From: WYEN01 sp049976205
Lineage (GTDB): Archaea > Thermoproteota > Thermoprotei_A > Sulfolobales > AG1
Assembly: GCA_049976205.1 (NCBI GenBank)
Contig: JBMFIR010000016.1
Span: 1 to 32,349 of the forward strand
Length of the DNA stretch: 32,349 bases
Direction of reading: 5' to 3'
Shown here in pieces: positions 1-8,389 of the stretch; position 1 is the first letter of the stretch, and every line of letters starts with the position of its first letter. A program made the position numbers and the translations under genes. The notes beneath the pieces were generated by a model, which worked only from the letters and a program-made list of their open reading frames with translations, was not told where the DNA came from and ran no database searches.

Positions 1-987
1 GTAAGCGACTCAACTAAGGTTTATGTCTACGACGTAAATGGATTAAGTATCAAGCCAAGAAGCAATTTCATAATAAATGGAAGTATTCTCGATCAATTCT
101 CAATGGAGGAGTATAAAGAGAGATACTTCATAGTGGCGACTACACAAAACCTATATAAGCTGACTCTTACTGTGCAAAACATTACTATACCAAGAGAATA
201 CATACAAACGATAAAGGAGCCAATAACAATAATCAGAATTAACTGTAGTGATACTACTTGTGTCACAGCAGTCTACAGAGACTCTCAAGAGAGATCTGCT
301 ACAACTACACAGATCCCTGAGATCAAGATTAAAGAGTTTCCAGTGGTAGGAGTATTTCCTAGAATGTTTATGACATCAAATAATGTGTATATCATAGATA
401 TTGAAAGTAATAAAGTAATAAGTGCTTTAACTGGTTTAGCGGAGAATGAGAGAATATACTCCGCTAGATTATTGTTAAATATCTTCTATCTAGTAACCTT
501 CAGAACAATAGATCCTCTATACGCAATAGATATATCAAATCCTGAGAAGCCTAGAATACTTGGCTACTTAAAGATACCTGGTGTCAGCATATATCTACAT
601 CCACTGTATCAAGATAGATTACTTGGTGTAGGTTTAGAGGATAATTCAGTGAAAATTTCATTATTTGATATAAGTGATCCCGCTAATATAAAGGAGATCG
701 CAGCACTAAAAATAACTAATCACTATCTACCTCTTCAATTGGATTATCACATATTCACGATATACAGATCTAAGCAAATATTCGTTATTCCCGCAATGAC
801 GTTCGAGAAAGGTGATTTCATAATAATAAACTATACCCGAGACACCTTGGATGTAAAGGACATCATTAAAGCACCTGCACCACTAAGATCTGTTTACATA
901 GGAGATAAGATATATCTGGTCTCAATGCAGTCAATAAAGATCTATGATATTAATAAAGGAGTAGAGAAAGAGATCCCACTCGAATAA
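1..987 (+). CDS. Secreted beta-propeller domain protein (PF09826-like), 5' end outside window
   Basis: The reading frame is open from base 1, so this is the C-terminal 328 residues of a longer protein; the first in-window ATG (103) is internal. The visible part matches the archaeal C-terminal beta-propeller family: an ING.ILDQFSM.EY segment at the start, RYFIVATT, GLAENERIYSARLL, YLVTFRTIDPLYAIDISNPEKP and LHPLYQDRLLGVG, followed by SLFDISDPANIKE. These are successive blades of a WD40-like propeller usually found in exported archaeal proteins. Residues around 60-90 are an insertion with a CSDTTC pair that could form a disulfide outside the cell. The signal peptide would lie upstream of the window. 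It converges with the ECF transporter operon, 13 bases from its last gene. Family assignment is firm; the ligand or role is unknown. Confidence 0.8.
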   Translation, partial: VSDSTKVYVYDVNGLSIKPRSNFIINGSILDQFSMEEYKERYFIVATTQNLYKLTLTVQNITIPREYIQTIKEPITIIRINCSDTTCVTAVYRDSQERSATTTQIPEIKIKEFPVVGVFPRMFMTSNNVYIIDIESNKVISALTGLAENERIYSARLLLNIFYLVTFRTIDPLYAIDISNPEKPRILGYLKIPGVSIYLHPLYQDRLLGVGLEDNSVKISLFDISDPANIKEIAALKITNHYLPLQLDYHIFTIYRSKQIFVIPAMTFEKGDFIIINYTRDTLDVKDIIKAPAPLRSVYIGDKIYLVSMQSIKIYDINKGVEKEIPLE

Positions 988-1000
988 TTATCATTGAACA

Positions 1001-1741
1001 TTATATGGAAAATAATATATTTTTCCCTAATAAGTAGATGATACTTGCGGCAAGTAGTAGCGTTAGCTTTATGGTCTCTCGACAATCATACCAGTAGAGG
1101 CTGTTTATCTCATCTCTACTAATTAAACCTTCCTCATAGAAATCAGCGTATTCATCAAATACAATGATCCCTACCGCAATACTCCTTGCGATCTCTGTAT
1201 TTTTAAGTTTGTTAACTATTAATGAATCTCTCAGATCCTTCAACATGTGTGGAGAAATTCTCCATAGGAGCTGAGGATAAAGAGATGATTTAGATTTAAA
1301 GCCGATCCTATTTATTATCCACGTAATCTCTACTGGGTTAAATAGCTGGAGAAGTAATAGTGTAGATAAAGATATGGTGAATACTCTTATTAAAACATCT
1401 ATTGTATTGATTAAATCTGGTCTAAAGATAAATGCTAGGATCACATACCACGTGGTGGGGACCATTGTTATTATGATCATAGATTTGAGATAAAGATATC
1501 CTCTCTCTAGGAATACATATGCTAACAAAATTAGTAAACCTGCTACTTTATCGATCCAGGGTCCAGCTCCTCTCGTGACTAAATATATTATAGTAGCTAC
1601 TAAGGACAAGTTTATTAGAAGGGGGGTGTGTCTCGCTCTGTTATCATCACCTACAAATACTGAGTAGAACAATTGCTCTAATACAAATTCGATTACTCTA
1701 ACAAGCTCTCTGTATCCTCTCTTCAGATTAGTTGATTTCAA
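1001..1741 (-). CDS. ECF transporter T component (transmembrane, EcfT/CbiQ-like)
   Basis: 246-residue integral membrane protein with about five or six hydrophobic segments (roughly residues 45-60, 65-80, 85-105, 115-135, 225-245). A charged cytoplasmic stretch near residues 155-185 (LWRISPHMLKDLRDSL) and a second near 195-210 sit where EcfT proteins carry their coupling helices, although the usual Ala-Arg-Gly triplets are not preserved. It is the last gene of a minus-strand operon: its TTG start lies inside the 3' end of the tandem ATPase gene (14-base overlap), so the two are probably translationally coupled. With the ATPase and the S component upstream it would form a complete energy-coupling-factor importer for a vitamin or other micronutrient. 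Sequence divergence makes the T assignment rest partly on context. Confidence 0.7.
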   Translation of the reverse strand: MKSTNLKRGYRELVRVIEFVLEQLFYSVFVGDDNRARHTPLLINLSLVATIIYLVTRGAGPWIDKVAGLLILLAYVFLERGYLYLKSMIIITMVPTTWYVILAFIFRPDLINTIDVLIRVFTISLSTLLLLQLFNPVEITWIINRIGFKSKSSLYPQLLWRISPHMLKDLRDSLIVNKLKNTEIARSIAVGIIVFDEYADFYEEGLISRDEINSLYWYDCRETIKLTLLLAASIIYLLGKNILFSI

Positions 1742-3038
1742 TAATTTTATCAGCGATCACCTCTATATAGGGATCGTGTGAAGCGATAAAAAAGCAGTAT
1801 TTCTTTTCATCAGCTAATTCTCTCAGAGTTTTTAGATACAAATACTTGCTATAAGGATCTAGACCTACGGTTGGTTCATCAATAAAAACCATTCTTTTTC
1901 CTCTGATCATCGCTGATAGAAGAGCTACTCTCCTTCTCTCACCGCTACTAAGTCTCTTAATCGATAAAACAAATCTATCCTCGGGAACACCTATTTTAAT
2001 CAAGAGATCTTGTGAGCCTCTTAATTCTTCATCTACGGTTGGTTCTGTAAAGTATAATAAAGGATTATCTGGGATAAATATTAGATCTCTTCTGACTTCA
2101 TCTATTGAGAGTCCTCGGGATCTAATGTCTACTGAATCACTATATCTACCATCCACTATTCTCTCAATCAAGATCTTTAATAAAGTTGATTTACCAGACC
2201 CCGAAGAACCCTTTAGTAAGACAATTTCGCCACAGCATATCTCACCTTCTATATTTTGTAATAAATACCTCTTCGAACCAGGGTATTTAAATCCTTTTAT
2301 TTTAAATTCTATACATTTCTCTTGATCATTTTCTAACACGTTTTTCTTGAGTAAACGGATCTGACTATTATAATACCAGTATATTCTGGCATAATTACTT
2401 TCGTAGAAACTTCTTATTCCACTATTTTCTAAGACATATATTTTATCGAGATACTGAGACCATAGATCTATTCTATGATCTACTATTAATAAATTTATAT
2501 TCTCCTCTTTAGAGATCTCGGTAATGTGCCTAGCGAAGAGCTCTGCATTATACTTATCGAGATATGATGTTGGTTCATCTAATAACAATATTTTTTTATT
2601 AGATAATGTCGCAATGATTAATAATAATCTTTGTACTTCACCAGCGCTTAATGTATATGTGCTTCTACTAATCAAATGAGACATATCGAATCTATCCAGT
2701 ATATCCTTTACATATTTGATCTCAGCGACTTTCGACGCAGTCGATATCTCTGACCATACATATGGAGAAACAATACCGAACCATGGTTCTTGAGGAAGAT
2801 AAAATGAGTATTTATTAATGATTTCTTTATTCGGATTAAATACTCCTCTGATCTCTCCTCCAAAGATCTTTGGTATTGCACCTGATAGTATTCTTAATAA
2901 TGATGTTTTTCCTGAACCGGATAACCCGGTTAGTAGTACGGGTTCTCCTTCAAATAACTCAAGATCTATTGATTTAAGGATTTGAGTGGAGTCATATGAT
3001 AGAGATAGATCCGATATTTTCAAAAAAAGTTTATTCAT
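1728..3038 (-). CDS. ECF transporter ATPase, two fused ABC domains
   Basis: 436 residues holding two nucleotide-binding domains in tandem. Domain 1: Walker A GLSGSGKT (38-45), Q-loop LPQEP (Q83), signature LSAGE (130-134), Walker B ILLLDEP (150-156), switch His in VDHR (H188). Domain 2: Walker A GSSGSGKS (277-284), signature LSSGE (363-367), Walker B MVFIDEP (383-389) and SHD near the C terminus. In domain 2 the Q-loop reads FIPDNP, so Asp stands where Gln is expected. It energises uptake with the T and S proteins encoded on either side; the ATG overlaps the TGA of the S gene (ATGA) and its 3' end overlaps the T gene. This fused EcfAA' layout is known from archaeal vitamin transporters. Substrate is not predictable from this subunit. 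Confidence 0.88.
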   Translation of the reverse strand: MNKLFLKISDLSLSYDSTQILKSIDLELFEGEPVLLTGLSGSGKTSLLRILSGAIPKIFGGEIRGVFNPNKEIINKYSFYLPQEPWFGIVSPYVWSEISTASKVAEIKYVKDILDRFDMSHLISRSTYTLSAGEVQRLLLIIATLSNKKILLLDEPTSYLDKYNAELFARHITEISKEENINLLIVDHRIDLWSQYLDKIYVLENSGIRSFYESNYARIYWYYNSQIRLLKKNVLENDQEKCIEFKIKGFKYPGSKRYLLQNIEGEICCGEIVLLKGSSGSGKSTLLKILIERIVDGRYSDSVDIRSRGLSIDEVRRDLIFIPDNPLLYFTEPTVDEELRGSQDLLIKIGVPEDRFVLSIKRLSSGERRRVALLSAMIRGKRMVFIDEPTVGLDPYSKYLYLKTLRELADEKKYCFFIASHDPYIEVIADKIIEIN

Positions 3039-3781
3039 TTAAGAGCTCTCCTTAAGAAACCAATTACTGATAGAGCAATAGTTAATCCAAAGATCATCTG
3101 ACCCATATTAACAGGGACCTCAGCAAAAGCAGCTTGACTCACGATTCCTTGTAAAGGATTTGATACAAAATACTCGTAGAGGAGATATCCCATAACCATC
3201 TCTAGTCCACCAATACTCATTGATAATGCCGCAGAGATATTTTCTGAGCCTCTTATAATTATTGTGTAGATCATTATCGCTATCACCACTACGCCGATTA
3301 GCACCCATATATATGCAGCCAGATCAAATGAGGCTGTTAATAGAGTCGCTTGATACCCAAACAAATTTATTGGGACTGAACTGAGCTCCACCGATCCCGT
3401 CCAGAGAACTATTCCAGTAAAACTAATTAATGCACCAGTTAATATTGCCACAATAACCGACAGAATCTTTAATTGAGTGATCCTTAATCTAGAGAAGTAT
3501 CTTATTAGGTACGAAACTATGAATCCTTCTCCAAATTTAATAATCAGAGTTCCTGGAGCAAATATTCCATAGCCTGTCACGAGATCTGCTAGAGCAGATC
3601 CGACACCAGCAGATACACCAGCGACTAGAGGTGTTGCTATATAAGCTATTGAGTATATTGCTACCTCACCTAGATTAAAGTATCCTCTTGTTGCCGGTGT
3701 ATATATCTGTAGGATGATTGTGGCTATGAATACAAAAACAGTATATACTGCTACTCTAAATATAGAAACCGTTTTAATCAC
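3035..3781 (-). CDS. ECF transporter S component (substrate-binding membrane protein), substrate unknown
   Basis: 248 residues with about six transmembrane helices. The N-terminal half has the usual S-component pattern: a first helix, then FNLGEVAIYSIAYIATP, AGVSAGVGSALADLVTGY, and FAPGTLIIKFGEGFIVSYL, equivalent to the NxGE, GP..G...G.ALAD..G and KxxEG segments of RibU/HmpT-type proteins. These place it in the substrate-capture subunit family, but no specificity motif is recognised. The GTG start at 3781 is the only plausible one; it is embedded in AGGTG. It is preceded by 61 bases after the threonine-synthase-like gene and overlaps the ATPase gene by four bases. Alternative substrates consistent with context include a B vitamin or an amino-acid-related compound; this is inference. 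Confidence 0.75.
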   Translation of the reverse strand: MIKTVSIFRVAVYTVFVFIATIILQIYTPATRGYFNLGEVAIYSIAYIATPLVAGVSAGVGSALADLVTGYGIFAPGTLIIKFGEGFIVSYLIRYFSRLRITQLKILSVIVAILTGALISFTGIVLWTGSVELSSVPINLFGYQATLLTASFDLAAYIWVLIGVVVIAIMIYTIIIRGSENISAALSMSIGGLEMVMGYLLYEYFVSNPLQGIVSQAAFAEVPVNMGQMIFGLTIALSVIGFLRRALK

Positions 3782-3841
3782 CTATTGTTAAGAAAGGTGA
3801 AGTAGATGTATAAGATTTCTGTTCAATAGATCTTTCAAAAA

Positions 3842-5209
3842 TTATCTCTTTAAAAACTCGTAGGCTATGTTATTCAGAACATATATTTTACGTGGTCTAC
3901 CAGTCGATTCATCATTAATTATCTCTGATCTTATGAATCCCTTCTTCTCAAGATCTTTAATATGGTTATATATTGCTCTCAGACTTATTCTAATACCGTA
4001 TTTCTTAGCTAATCTCTTCCAGATCCTGTAAACAGGAATATACTCTTCCTCTAGTAATATCTCAAGAATCTTCTCTTTAGTATAGCCTAGAGATACTCTA
4101 TCTATTTTTGTTTCTCTGAGTATTGTCTTGATAACGGCAGGATCATTAATCATACCACCAGTAAAGACCAGAACAGTGTTCTCAGTACCCATAACCCTCA
4201 GATCCGCGGAGAATAATCCTGCTACCAATGAGGCATTTATCGCATCAATCGCTAATCCTTCTTCACGACTCATATACTGAATAGCAGATAAGACACCTGC
4301 TCTAGAAACATGAACAATTGAGTGGTTAGTGTCGCTTATTAACTCTTCAACATATTTTCTGAGAAGAGAATTATCTCCTCTAATCTCATTTAACACCGGA
4401 TCAGGATCATCTGTTGTCACACCTATAATCTTTGTAGGTAGCTTAAGTTTCTCAACTAACACAACAAGTGAAGTCATTAAGGCACCATCTCCAAATGGAA
4501 CCATTATTACATTAGGTGGTTTACCTAAGTCATGGAGTATTTCGAATAGAATTGTTTGAAAACCATTTGTTAGATAAGGATTCATTTGAATAATAACATA
4601 TCTCTTCTTACCATCAGTGGATGATCTCGAGGAAGTTCTTTCAATTATCCTTTGAAAAGCTTCGTAATCCTCAATAATTGTTGCTCTAGAAGCCATTAGC
4701 TTGACCTTATATAGTTTCGAGGGTATTATGTCCCCTGGTAAGAAAGCAAAGACTTTCATTCTAGCTCTTCTAGCATAGCTACTCATAGATATCGCTAGAT
4801 CTCCACGAGATATTATTATGATGCTTCTAGCACCTCTACTAGCTAATATTGAAGATAAGTATGCTGATCCTCTATCGATAAATAGGGAGTTAGGGTTCCT
4901 CGACTCATCTTTATAATACAAGTTCTTGATCTTGTAATCACGATATAATCTACTACTTTTTATTAATGGCGTAGATCCTTCAAAGAAAGTAATTTTAGTT
5001 GATACATCAGTATATAAGAAACCTCTAGACCATCTCCATATACCTGGTTCATCTACCGGCTCAGGAATCTCGTTTAAAACAGGTACCAGAGGACCTCCAC
5101 ACACAGGACACTTATCAATATAGTCCCGCCATACTCTCTTCTCGACATATCCACATGATAAACAGATCATGCCTCTATCAATTTTTTCTAGCAAGGAACT
5201 TATCTTCAT
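3842..5209 (-). CDS. Threonine-synthase-fold protein without PLP lysine, with C-terminal winged-helix domain
   Basis: 455 residues. Order of parts: zinc-ribbon cysteines C17/C20 and C34/C37 as in archaeal threonine synthases; FFEGSTPL (75-82); KDESRNPNSLFIDRG (100-114); SRGD (134-137, normally STGN); VPFGDGA (237-243, normally VP.GNGG); TGGM (350-353); then a winged-helix DNA-binding domain from about 377 to 455 with RAIYNHIKDLEKKGFI. In the catalytic family the motif is NPTGSFKDRG, where Lys forms the PLP Schiff base; here Ile111 replaces it, so ordinary threonine synthase chemistry should be impossible. It is first in the minus-strand operon before S, ATPase and T genes. A TATA-like stretch at about 5233-5247 suggests a nearly leaderless message. 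I infer a ligand-sensing transcription regulator of the transporter; the amino-acid ligand is unknown. Confidence 0.75.
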   Translation of the reverse strand: MKISSLLEKIDRGMICLSCGYVEKRVWRDYIDKCPVCGGPLVPVLNEIPEPVDEPGIWRWSRGFLYTDVSTKITFFEGSTPLIKSSRLYRDYKIKNLYYKDESRNPNSLFIDRGSAYLSSILASRGARSIIIISRGDLAISMSSYARRARMKVFAFLPGDIIPSKLYKVKLMASRATIIEDYEAFQRIIERTSSRSSTDGKKRYVIIQMNPYLTNGFQTILFEILHDLGKPPNVIMVPFGDGALMTSLVVLVEKLKLPTKIIGVTTDDPDPVLNEIRGDNSLLRKYVEELISDTNHSIVHVSRAGVLSAIQYMSREEGLAIDAINASLVAGLFSADLRVMGTENTVLVFTGGMINDPAVIKTILRETKIDRVSLGYTKEKILEILLEEEYIPVYRIWKRLAKKYGIRISLRAIYNHIKDLEKKGFIRSEIINDESTGRPRKIYVLNNIAYEFLKR

Positions 5210-5232
5210 TCTAAATATAGATTCCTCTTTAC

Positions 5233-5271
5233 ATATTATAATATTTTTATTGTATTAGAAAAATATTTAGT
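5233..5271. promoter_or_regulatory. Divergent promoter region between the HTH/threonine-synthase-like gene and TFE-beta
   Basis: The 89 bases between the two divergent starts are almost pure A/T. TATA-like runs are CATATTATAATATTT (5233-5247) for the leftward gene, about 25-30 bases before its ATG, and AATATTTTTATTG or AAAATATTT (about 5240-5271) for the rightward gene. TFE-beta also has a GGTGA ribosome-binding site at 5286-5290. Box assignment is by eye. Confidence 0.4.
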
Positions 5272-5298
5272 GGAGACTATCTGAGTGGTGAAGAATAA

Positions 5299-5703
5299 AT
5301 GAGGATACGTGAGTCGCCACATGATCTAATAGATCTTTTGCCACCATTAGAGAAAAAAGCCTTTGACATTATAAGTAGCAAAACTAGAGAAGGGGGTGTG
5401 ACACAGGTAGAATTATGGAAACTTTTAGGGATCGATAGTAAAGAGGGTTCAAAGATTGTTTTGAGATTATTGAGAAGAGGTCTCGTAGTTAGAAAAGAAA
5501 TTGAGTACAATGGGAAAAAAGCATATATATTAACACTACCTGGACACTTAATATCTCAAGAGGATCTTTCTCTAGAAGTGAACATCGACACTATAGCAGA
5601 CATGCCTTGTTTCAGATGTCCGCTATTAAATACTTGCGTCTCATCATCAGAAAACCTTTGGGGCAGATGCGATAAGCTGAAATCATATCTCGAGAAATTA
5701 TAG
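5299..5703 (+). CDS. Transcription factor E subunit beta (TFE-beta, RPC34/39-like)
   Basis: 134 residues: a winged-helix domain (about 12-82, with TQVELWKLLGIDSKEGSKIVLRL) followed by a cysteine cluster C104-x2-C107-x5-C113-x10-C124 in DMPCFRCPLLNTC...GRC. That pairing of one winged helix with a C-terminal Fe-S cluster is the signature of archaeal TFE-beta, the homologue of RNA polymerase III subunit hRPC39/yeast RPC34. It pairs with TFE-alpha to help open promoters during transcription initiation. Length agrees with crenarchaeal relatives. ATG at 5299 is supported by GGTGA nine bases upstream. It is followed after five bases by the prenyl diphosphate synthase gene, so the two are probably co-transcribed. 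Confidence 0.85.
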   Translation: MRIRESPHDLIDLLPPLEKKAFDIISSKTREGGVTQVELWKLLGIDSKEGSKIVLRLLRRGLVVRKEIEYNGKKAYILTLPGHLISQEDLSLEVNIDTIADMPCFRCPLLNTCVSSSENLWGRCDKLKSYLEKL

Positions 5704-5708
5704 ATGCT

Positions 5709-6686
5709 GTGTTTATATTGAAGGCTTTTACAGAGGATCTGCTAGATAAGAATTCTCTATTTAAAGAACTTATCGAATACATAGATTCCAGAAAAGAAAT
5801 AATTGAGCAAAAAATACGTGAGGTATTGTCCGAATACGAAGAAGAAGTAAAAGAAGTAGCTAGATATATTATTCATGGAGGTAAGAGACTAAGAGGGGTT
5901 CTCACACTACTAGTAGCAGAGACCTTAGGAGGTTCGGTGGAGAAGAGCCTTAATGCCGCAATAGCAATAGAGATGGTTCACTCAGCTTCTTTAGCGCTAG
6001 ACGACATAATCGATGGAGATTTATTCAGAAGAGGTAAACCTTCTTCATGGGTTAAATATGGGATCTCTCACACAGTATTAGTGTCAAACTTTCTTATACC
6101 CAAGGCTCAGCTACTAATTAAGATATACGGATTCGAGGCTTTAGTAAATGTCATATCAGCTTGGCTTCAAACCACTGTAGGAGAGATCCTGGACGCCTTC
6201 GGAGACTCTATACCTCTCTCCTCTCAATACGAGAAGATAATAGATCTAAAAACAGGATCAGTCTTCAAAATGGCTACCTACCTAGGATCCAAGTCGGCGA
6301 ATGCTGATGAAGAGATCACTAAAATCGCCTCAGAATATGGTCGATATCTAGGAGTACTATACCAAATAGTTGATGATCTCACAGACATATTATCGGGAGA
6401 CCCAAAGAAACTAGAGAGTAAAAGTATTAAATTATACCTAGAATGGTTGGGAGCTAGGGACGTAAAGAATTTAGATGAGATATTAGAGAAAAGCTCGAAG
6501 AAAATTATTGAATACGTTGATTTAATAATTAATAAAGCTTCTTTATTCCCGGAGTCTCGTTATAAGAAACTGCTGATTCTTTTCCCGATCTTCTTAACCT
6601 ACGCATTACTTAAAGAATCTGGTTCATTAGGCCTTGATTATTTCTATAGCAGAATATATCCCAAGATCTCGTTTATTATCCAATGA
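5709..6686 (+). CDS. Geranylgeranyl/polyprenyl diphosphate synthase
   Basis: 325 residues, a complete trans-isoprenyl diphosphate synthase. GGKRLRG (57-63) binds isopentenyl diphosphate; the first Asp-rich motif is DDIID (98-102) and the second is DDLTD (222-226), both intact with an RRGKPS segment after the first and KTGSVF before the second. In archaea the product, geranylgeranyl (or farnesylgeranyl) diphosphate, feeds ether-lipid synthesis. The chain-length residues before the first motif are EMVHSASLAL, with no bulky aromatic at the fifth position, which favours a C20 or longer product; this is inference. The GTG at 5709 is used here because it follows the TFE-beta stop by five bases; a TTG at 5718 is an alternative. 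Confidence 0.9.
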   Translation: MFILKAFTEDLLDKNSLFKELIEYIDSRKEIIEQKIREVLSEYEEEVKEVARYIIHGGKRLRGVLTLLVAETLGGSVEKSLNAAIAIEMVHSASLALDDIIDGDLFRRGKPSSWVKYGISHTVLVSNFLIPKAQLLIKIYGFEALVNVISAWLQTTVGEILDAFGDSIPLSSQYEKIIDLKTGSVFKMATYLGSKSANADEEITKIASEYGRYLGVLYQIVDDLTDILSGDPKKLESKSIKLYLEWLGARDVKNLDEILEKSSKKIIEYVDLIINKASLFPESRYKKLLILFPIFLTYALLKESGSLGLDYFYSRIYPKISFIIQ

Positions 6687-6770
6687 GATATATAGTGATT
6701 GATTAGGTCAGTAATTTACGCAATAATACGATAATATGTAGAAAGAATGAATCCTCTTATTCCTCGCTGT

Positions 6771-8276
6771 TTAAGTCTTCAGGAATTTCCATTGTAAATA
6801 CTCGACAAAGATCTCAGGTCTTAGATCTTCGCCTAGAACTCTTCGGATTAACTCTTTAGGTGGATAGACTGAGCCGTGTCTATGGATTTTTTCTCTCAAC
6901 CACTCTCTAACAGGCTCAAACTTCTTCTCTCTAATAGCTGTGAAAAGATCTATTTCACGCATCATCCTCTTACTTATCTGAGCAGCTAATAGTGTTCCTA
7001 TAGTATATGTTGGGAAGTACCCGATGGAGCCCATGCTCCAGTGAATATCTTGTAAAACTCCCTCGCTATAAGTCTTCGGTCTCACGCCGAGATATTTATC
7101 CATATAATTATTCCATAGCTCAGGAAGATCATCTACTTTAATTTCTTTATTGATCAGTAGTTTCTCTAACTCAAATCTTAATGCAATATGGAAGTTGTAT
7201 GTGGCTTCATCAGCATCAACTCTTATGAGACCTGGTCTAACTATATTGAAGTATCTATAGATTTCACTAGCATCATATTTTCCTCTAAGACTTAAGTTGT
7301 CTGCCAATAGATCATATATGGCTTCAGTAAATTCCTTACTTCTACCAATTATATTCTCCCAAAATCTCGATTGAGATTCATGAACACCTAGTGATGCCCC
7401 ACCCGAGAGAGGTGTTGCTCTGAATCTCTCCTCTATCTGAAGATCATATAGTGCATGCCCGAATTCGTGAATTACTGAGAATATTGTTCTCTTAAAATCA
7501 TAGCCCTCATATCTAGTAGTGATCCTTACGTCTCTCATATCGAGACCTGATGTAAATGGGTGTGCTGAAATATCTAATCTAAGTCTCCTGGGATCTTGAC
7601 CAAGAATCCTCAGTATTTCGCTATTTACATGCTTCATTTTCTCAACATCATATTTATACTCCTCTAGTGGGTGAGGCTTAGAGTAGTATCCTTCAGAAAG
7701 TATTTTATCAAGTACTTTTTTGAGACCAGGTACTAATACATCAACTATTCTCTGGAAATCATCTGTTGTAAGACCCTCCTCATATAGATCTAGTAGAGCG
7801 TCATAAGGATTCTTATCGTAGCCTAGATAATCAGCGACTTTAATATTCAGATCAACGATCTTCTCTAAATAGGGTTTAAAAACATTAAAATCATTATTCT
7901 TTTTAGCGCTCCTCCAAATAATTGTTGCCTCAGATGTAATACGAGATAATTCTCCGACTATTTCTGGTGGAACTCTTATATAAAATTTCAAATCTCTTTT
8001 AAGAACTCTCACAACTCCTCTCTCATACTCGTTTAGATCTTCTAATTTCTCAGCTCTTTCAAGAGCCTTAATAAACTTTTCATCAGTCATTAATTTTTGT
8101 ATAAGTAGTGAGATTTCTTGAGACGCAATACTTCTGGCCAATGAACCTTCTTCAGGCATGTACGTTTCAAGATCCCATCCCATAAGTTGTTGAGCATAAC
8201 CCAAGGCCCAAATAGGTCTGTAAAGATCAAGAAGCTCCTGGATCTCTTTATGAGGAAAAAGATCCTTTGGATACAT
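6771..8276 (-). CDS. Thermostable carboxypeptidase, M32 family (Taq type)
   Basis: 501 residues, the normal length for M32 metallocarboxypeptidases. All family landmarks are present in order: HPF (239-241), DVRITT (249-254), the zinc site HEFGHALYD (H270, E271, H274), HESQSRFWEN with Glu300 as third ligand, LIRVDADEATYNFH, and GVLQDIHWS near residue 405. It removes C-terminal amino acids from peptides in the cytoplasm, useful in a peptide-fermenting organism. No signal peptide is seen. The ATG at 8274-8276 is the most upstream in-frame start of this frame; the gene is divergent from rpiA across 113 bases. Nothing unusual was seen in the catalytic residues. Confidence 0.93.
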   Translation of the reverse strand: MYPKDLFPHKEIQELLDLYRPIWALGYAQQLMGWDLETYMPEEGSLARSIASQEISLLIQKLMTDEKFIKALERAEKLEDLNEYERGVVRVLKRDLKFYIRVPPEIVGELSRITSEATIIWRSAKKNNDFNVFKPYLEKIVDLNIKVADYLGYDKNPYDALLDLYEEGLTTDDFQRIVDVLVPGLKKVLDKILSEGYYSKPHPLEEYKYDVEKMKHVNSEILRILGQDPRRLRLDISAHPFTSGLDMRDVRITTRYEGYDFKRTIFSVIHEFGHALYDLQIEERFRATPLSGGASLGVHESQSRFWENIIGRSKEFTEAIYDLLADNLSLRGKYDASEIYRYFNIVRPGLIRVDADEATYNFHIALRFELEKLLINKEIKVDDLPELWNNYMDKYLGVRPKTYSEGVLQDIHWSMGSIGYFPTYTIGTLLAAQISKRMMREIDLFTAIREKKFEPVREWLREKIHRHGSVYPPKELIRRVLGEDLRPEIFVEYLQWKFLKT

Positions 8277-8350
8277 TTGTAATACATCACCTAACTATAT
8301 TTTCTAGATTATTTTTAAGTAATGCATATGCACTAAAAAATTTAATTCTC

Positions 8351-8362
8351 CTCTATATAATA
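8351..8362 (+). promoter_or_regulatory. TATA box of the ribose-5-phosphate isomerase gene
   Basis: CTCTATATAATA lies about 30 bases before the ATG at 8390, the spacing expected for an archaeal TATA box driving a leaderless or nearly leaderless message. This supports 8390 as the real start, because the longer frame from 8267 would run through the promoter. Confidence 0.5.
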
Positions 8363-8389
8363 GCTTGGGTAATTTATTTGACTCATGGT

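Noticed and set aside
5277..5510. 77-codon minus-strand frame opposite the TFE-beta gene
   Set aside because: Shadow of a conserved gene; composition is unlike the neighbours and there is no start signal.
8267..8389. Longer N terminus for ribose-5-phosphate isomerase from 8267
   Set aside because: It would overlap the divergent carboxypeptidase start and include a good TATA box; the family begins near the ATG at 8390.
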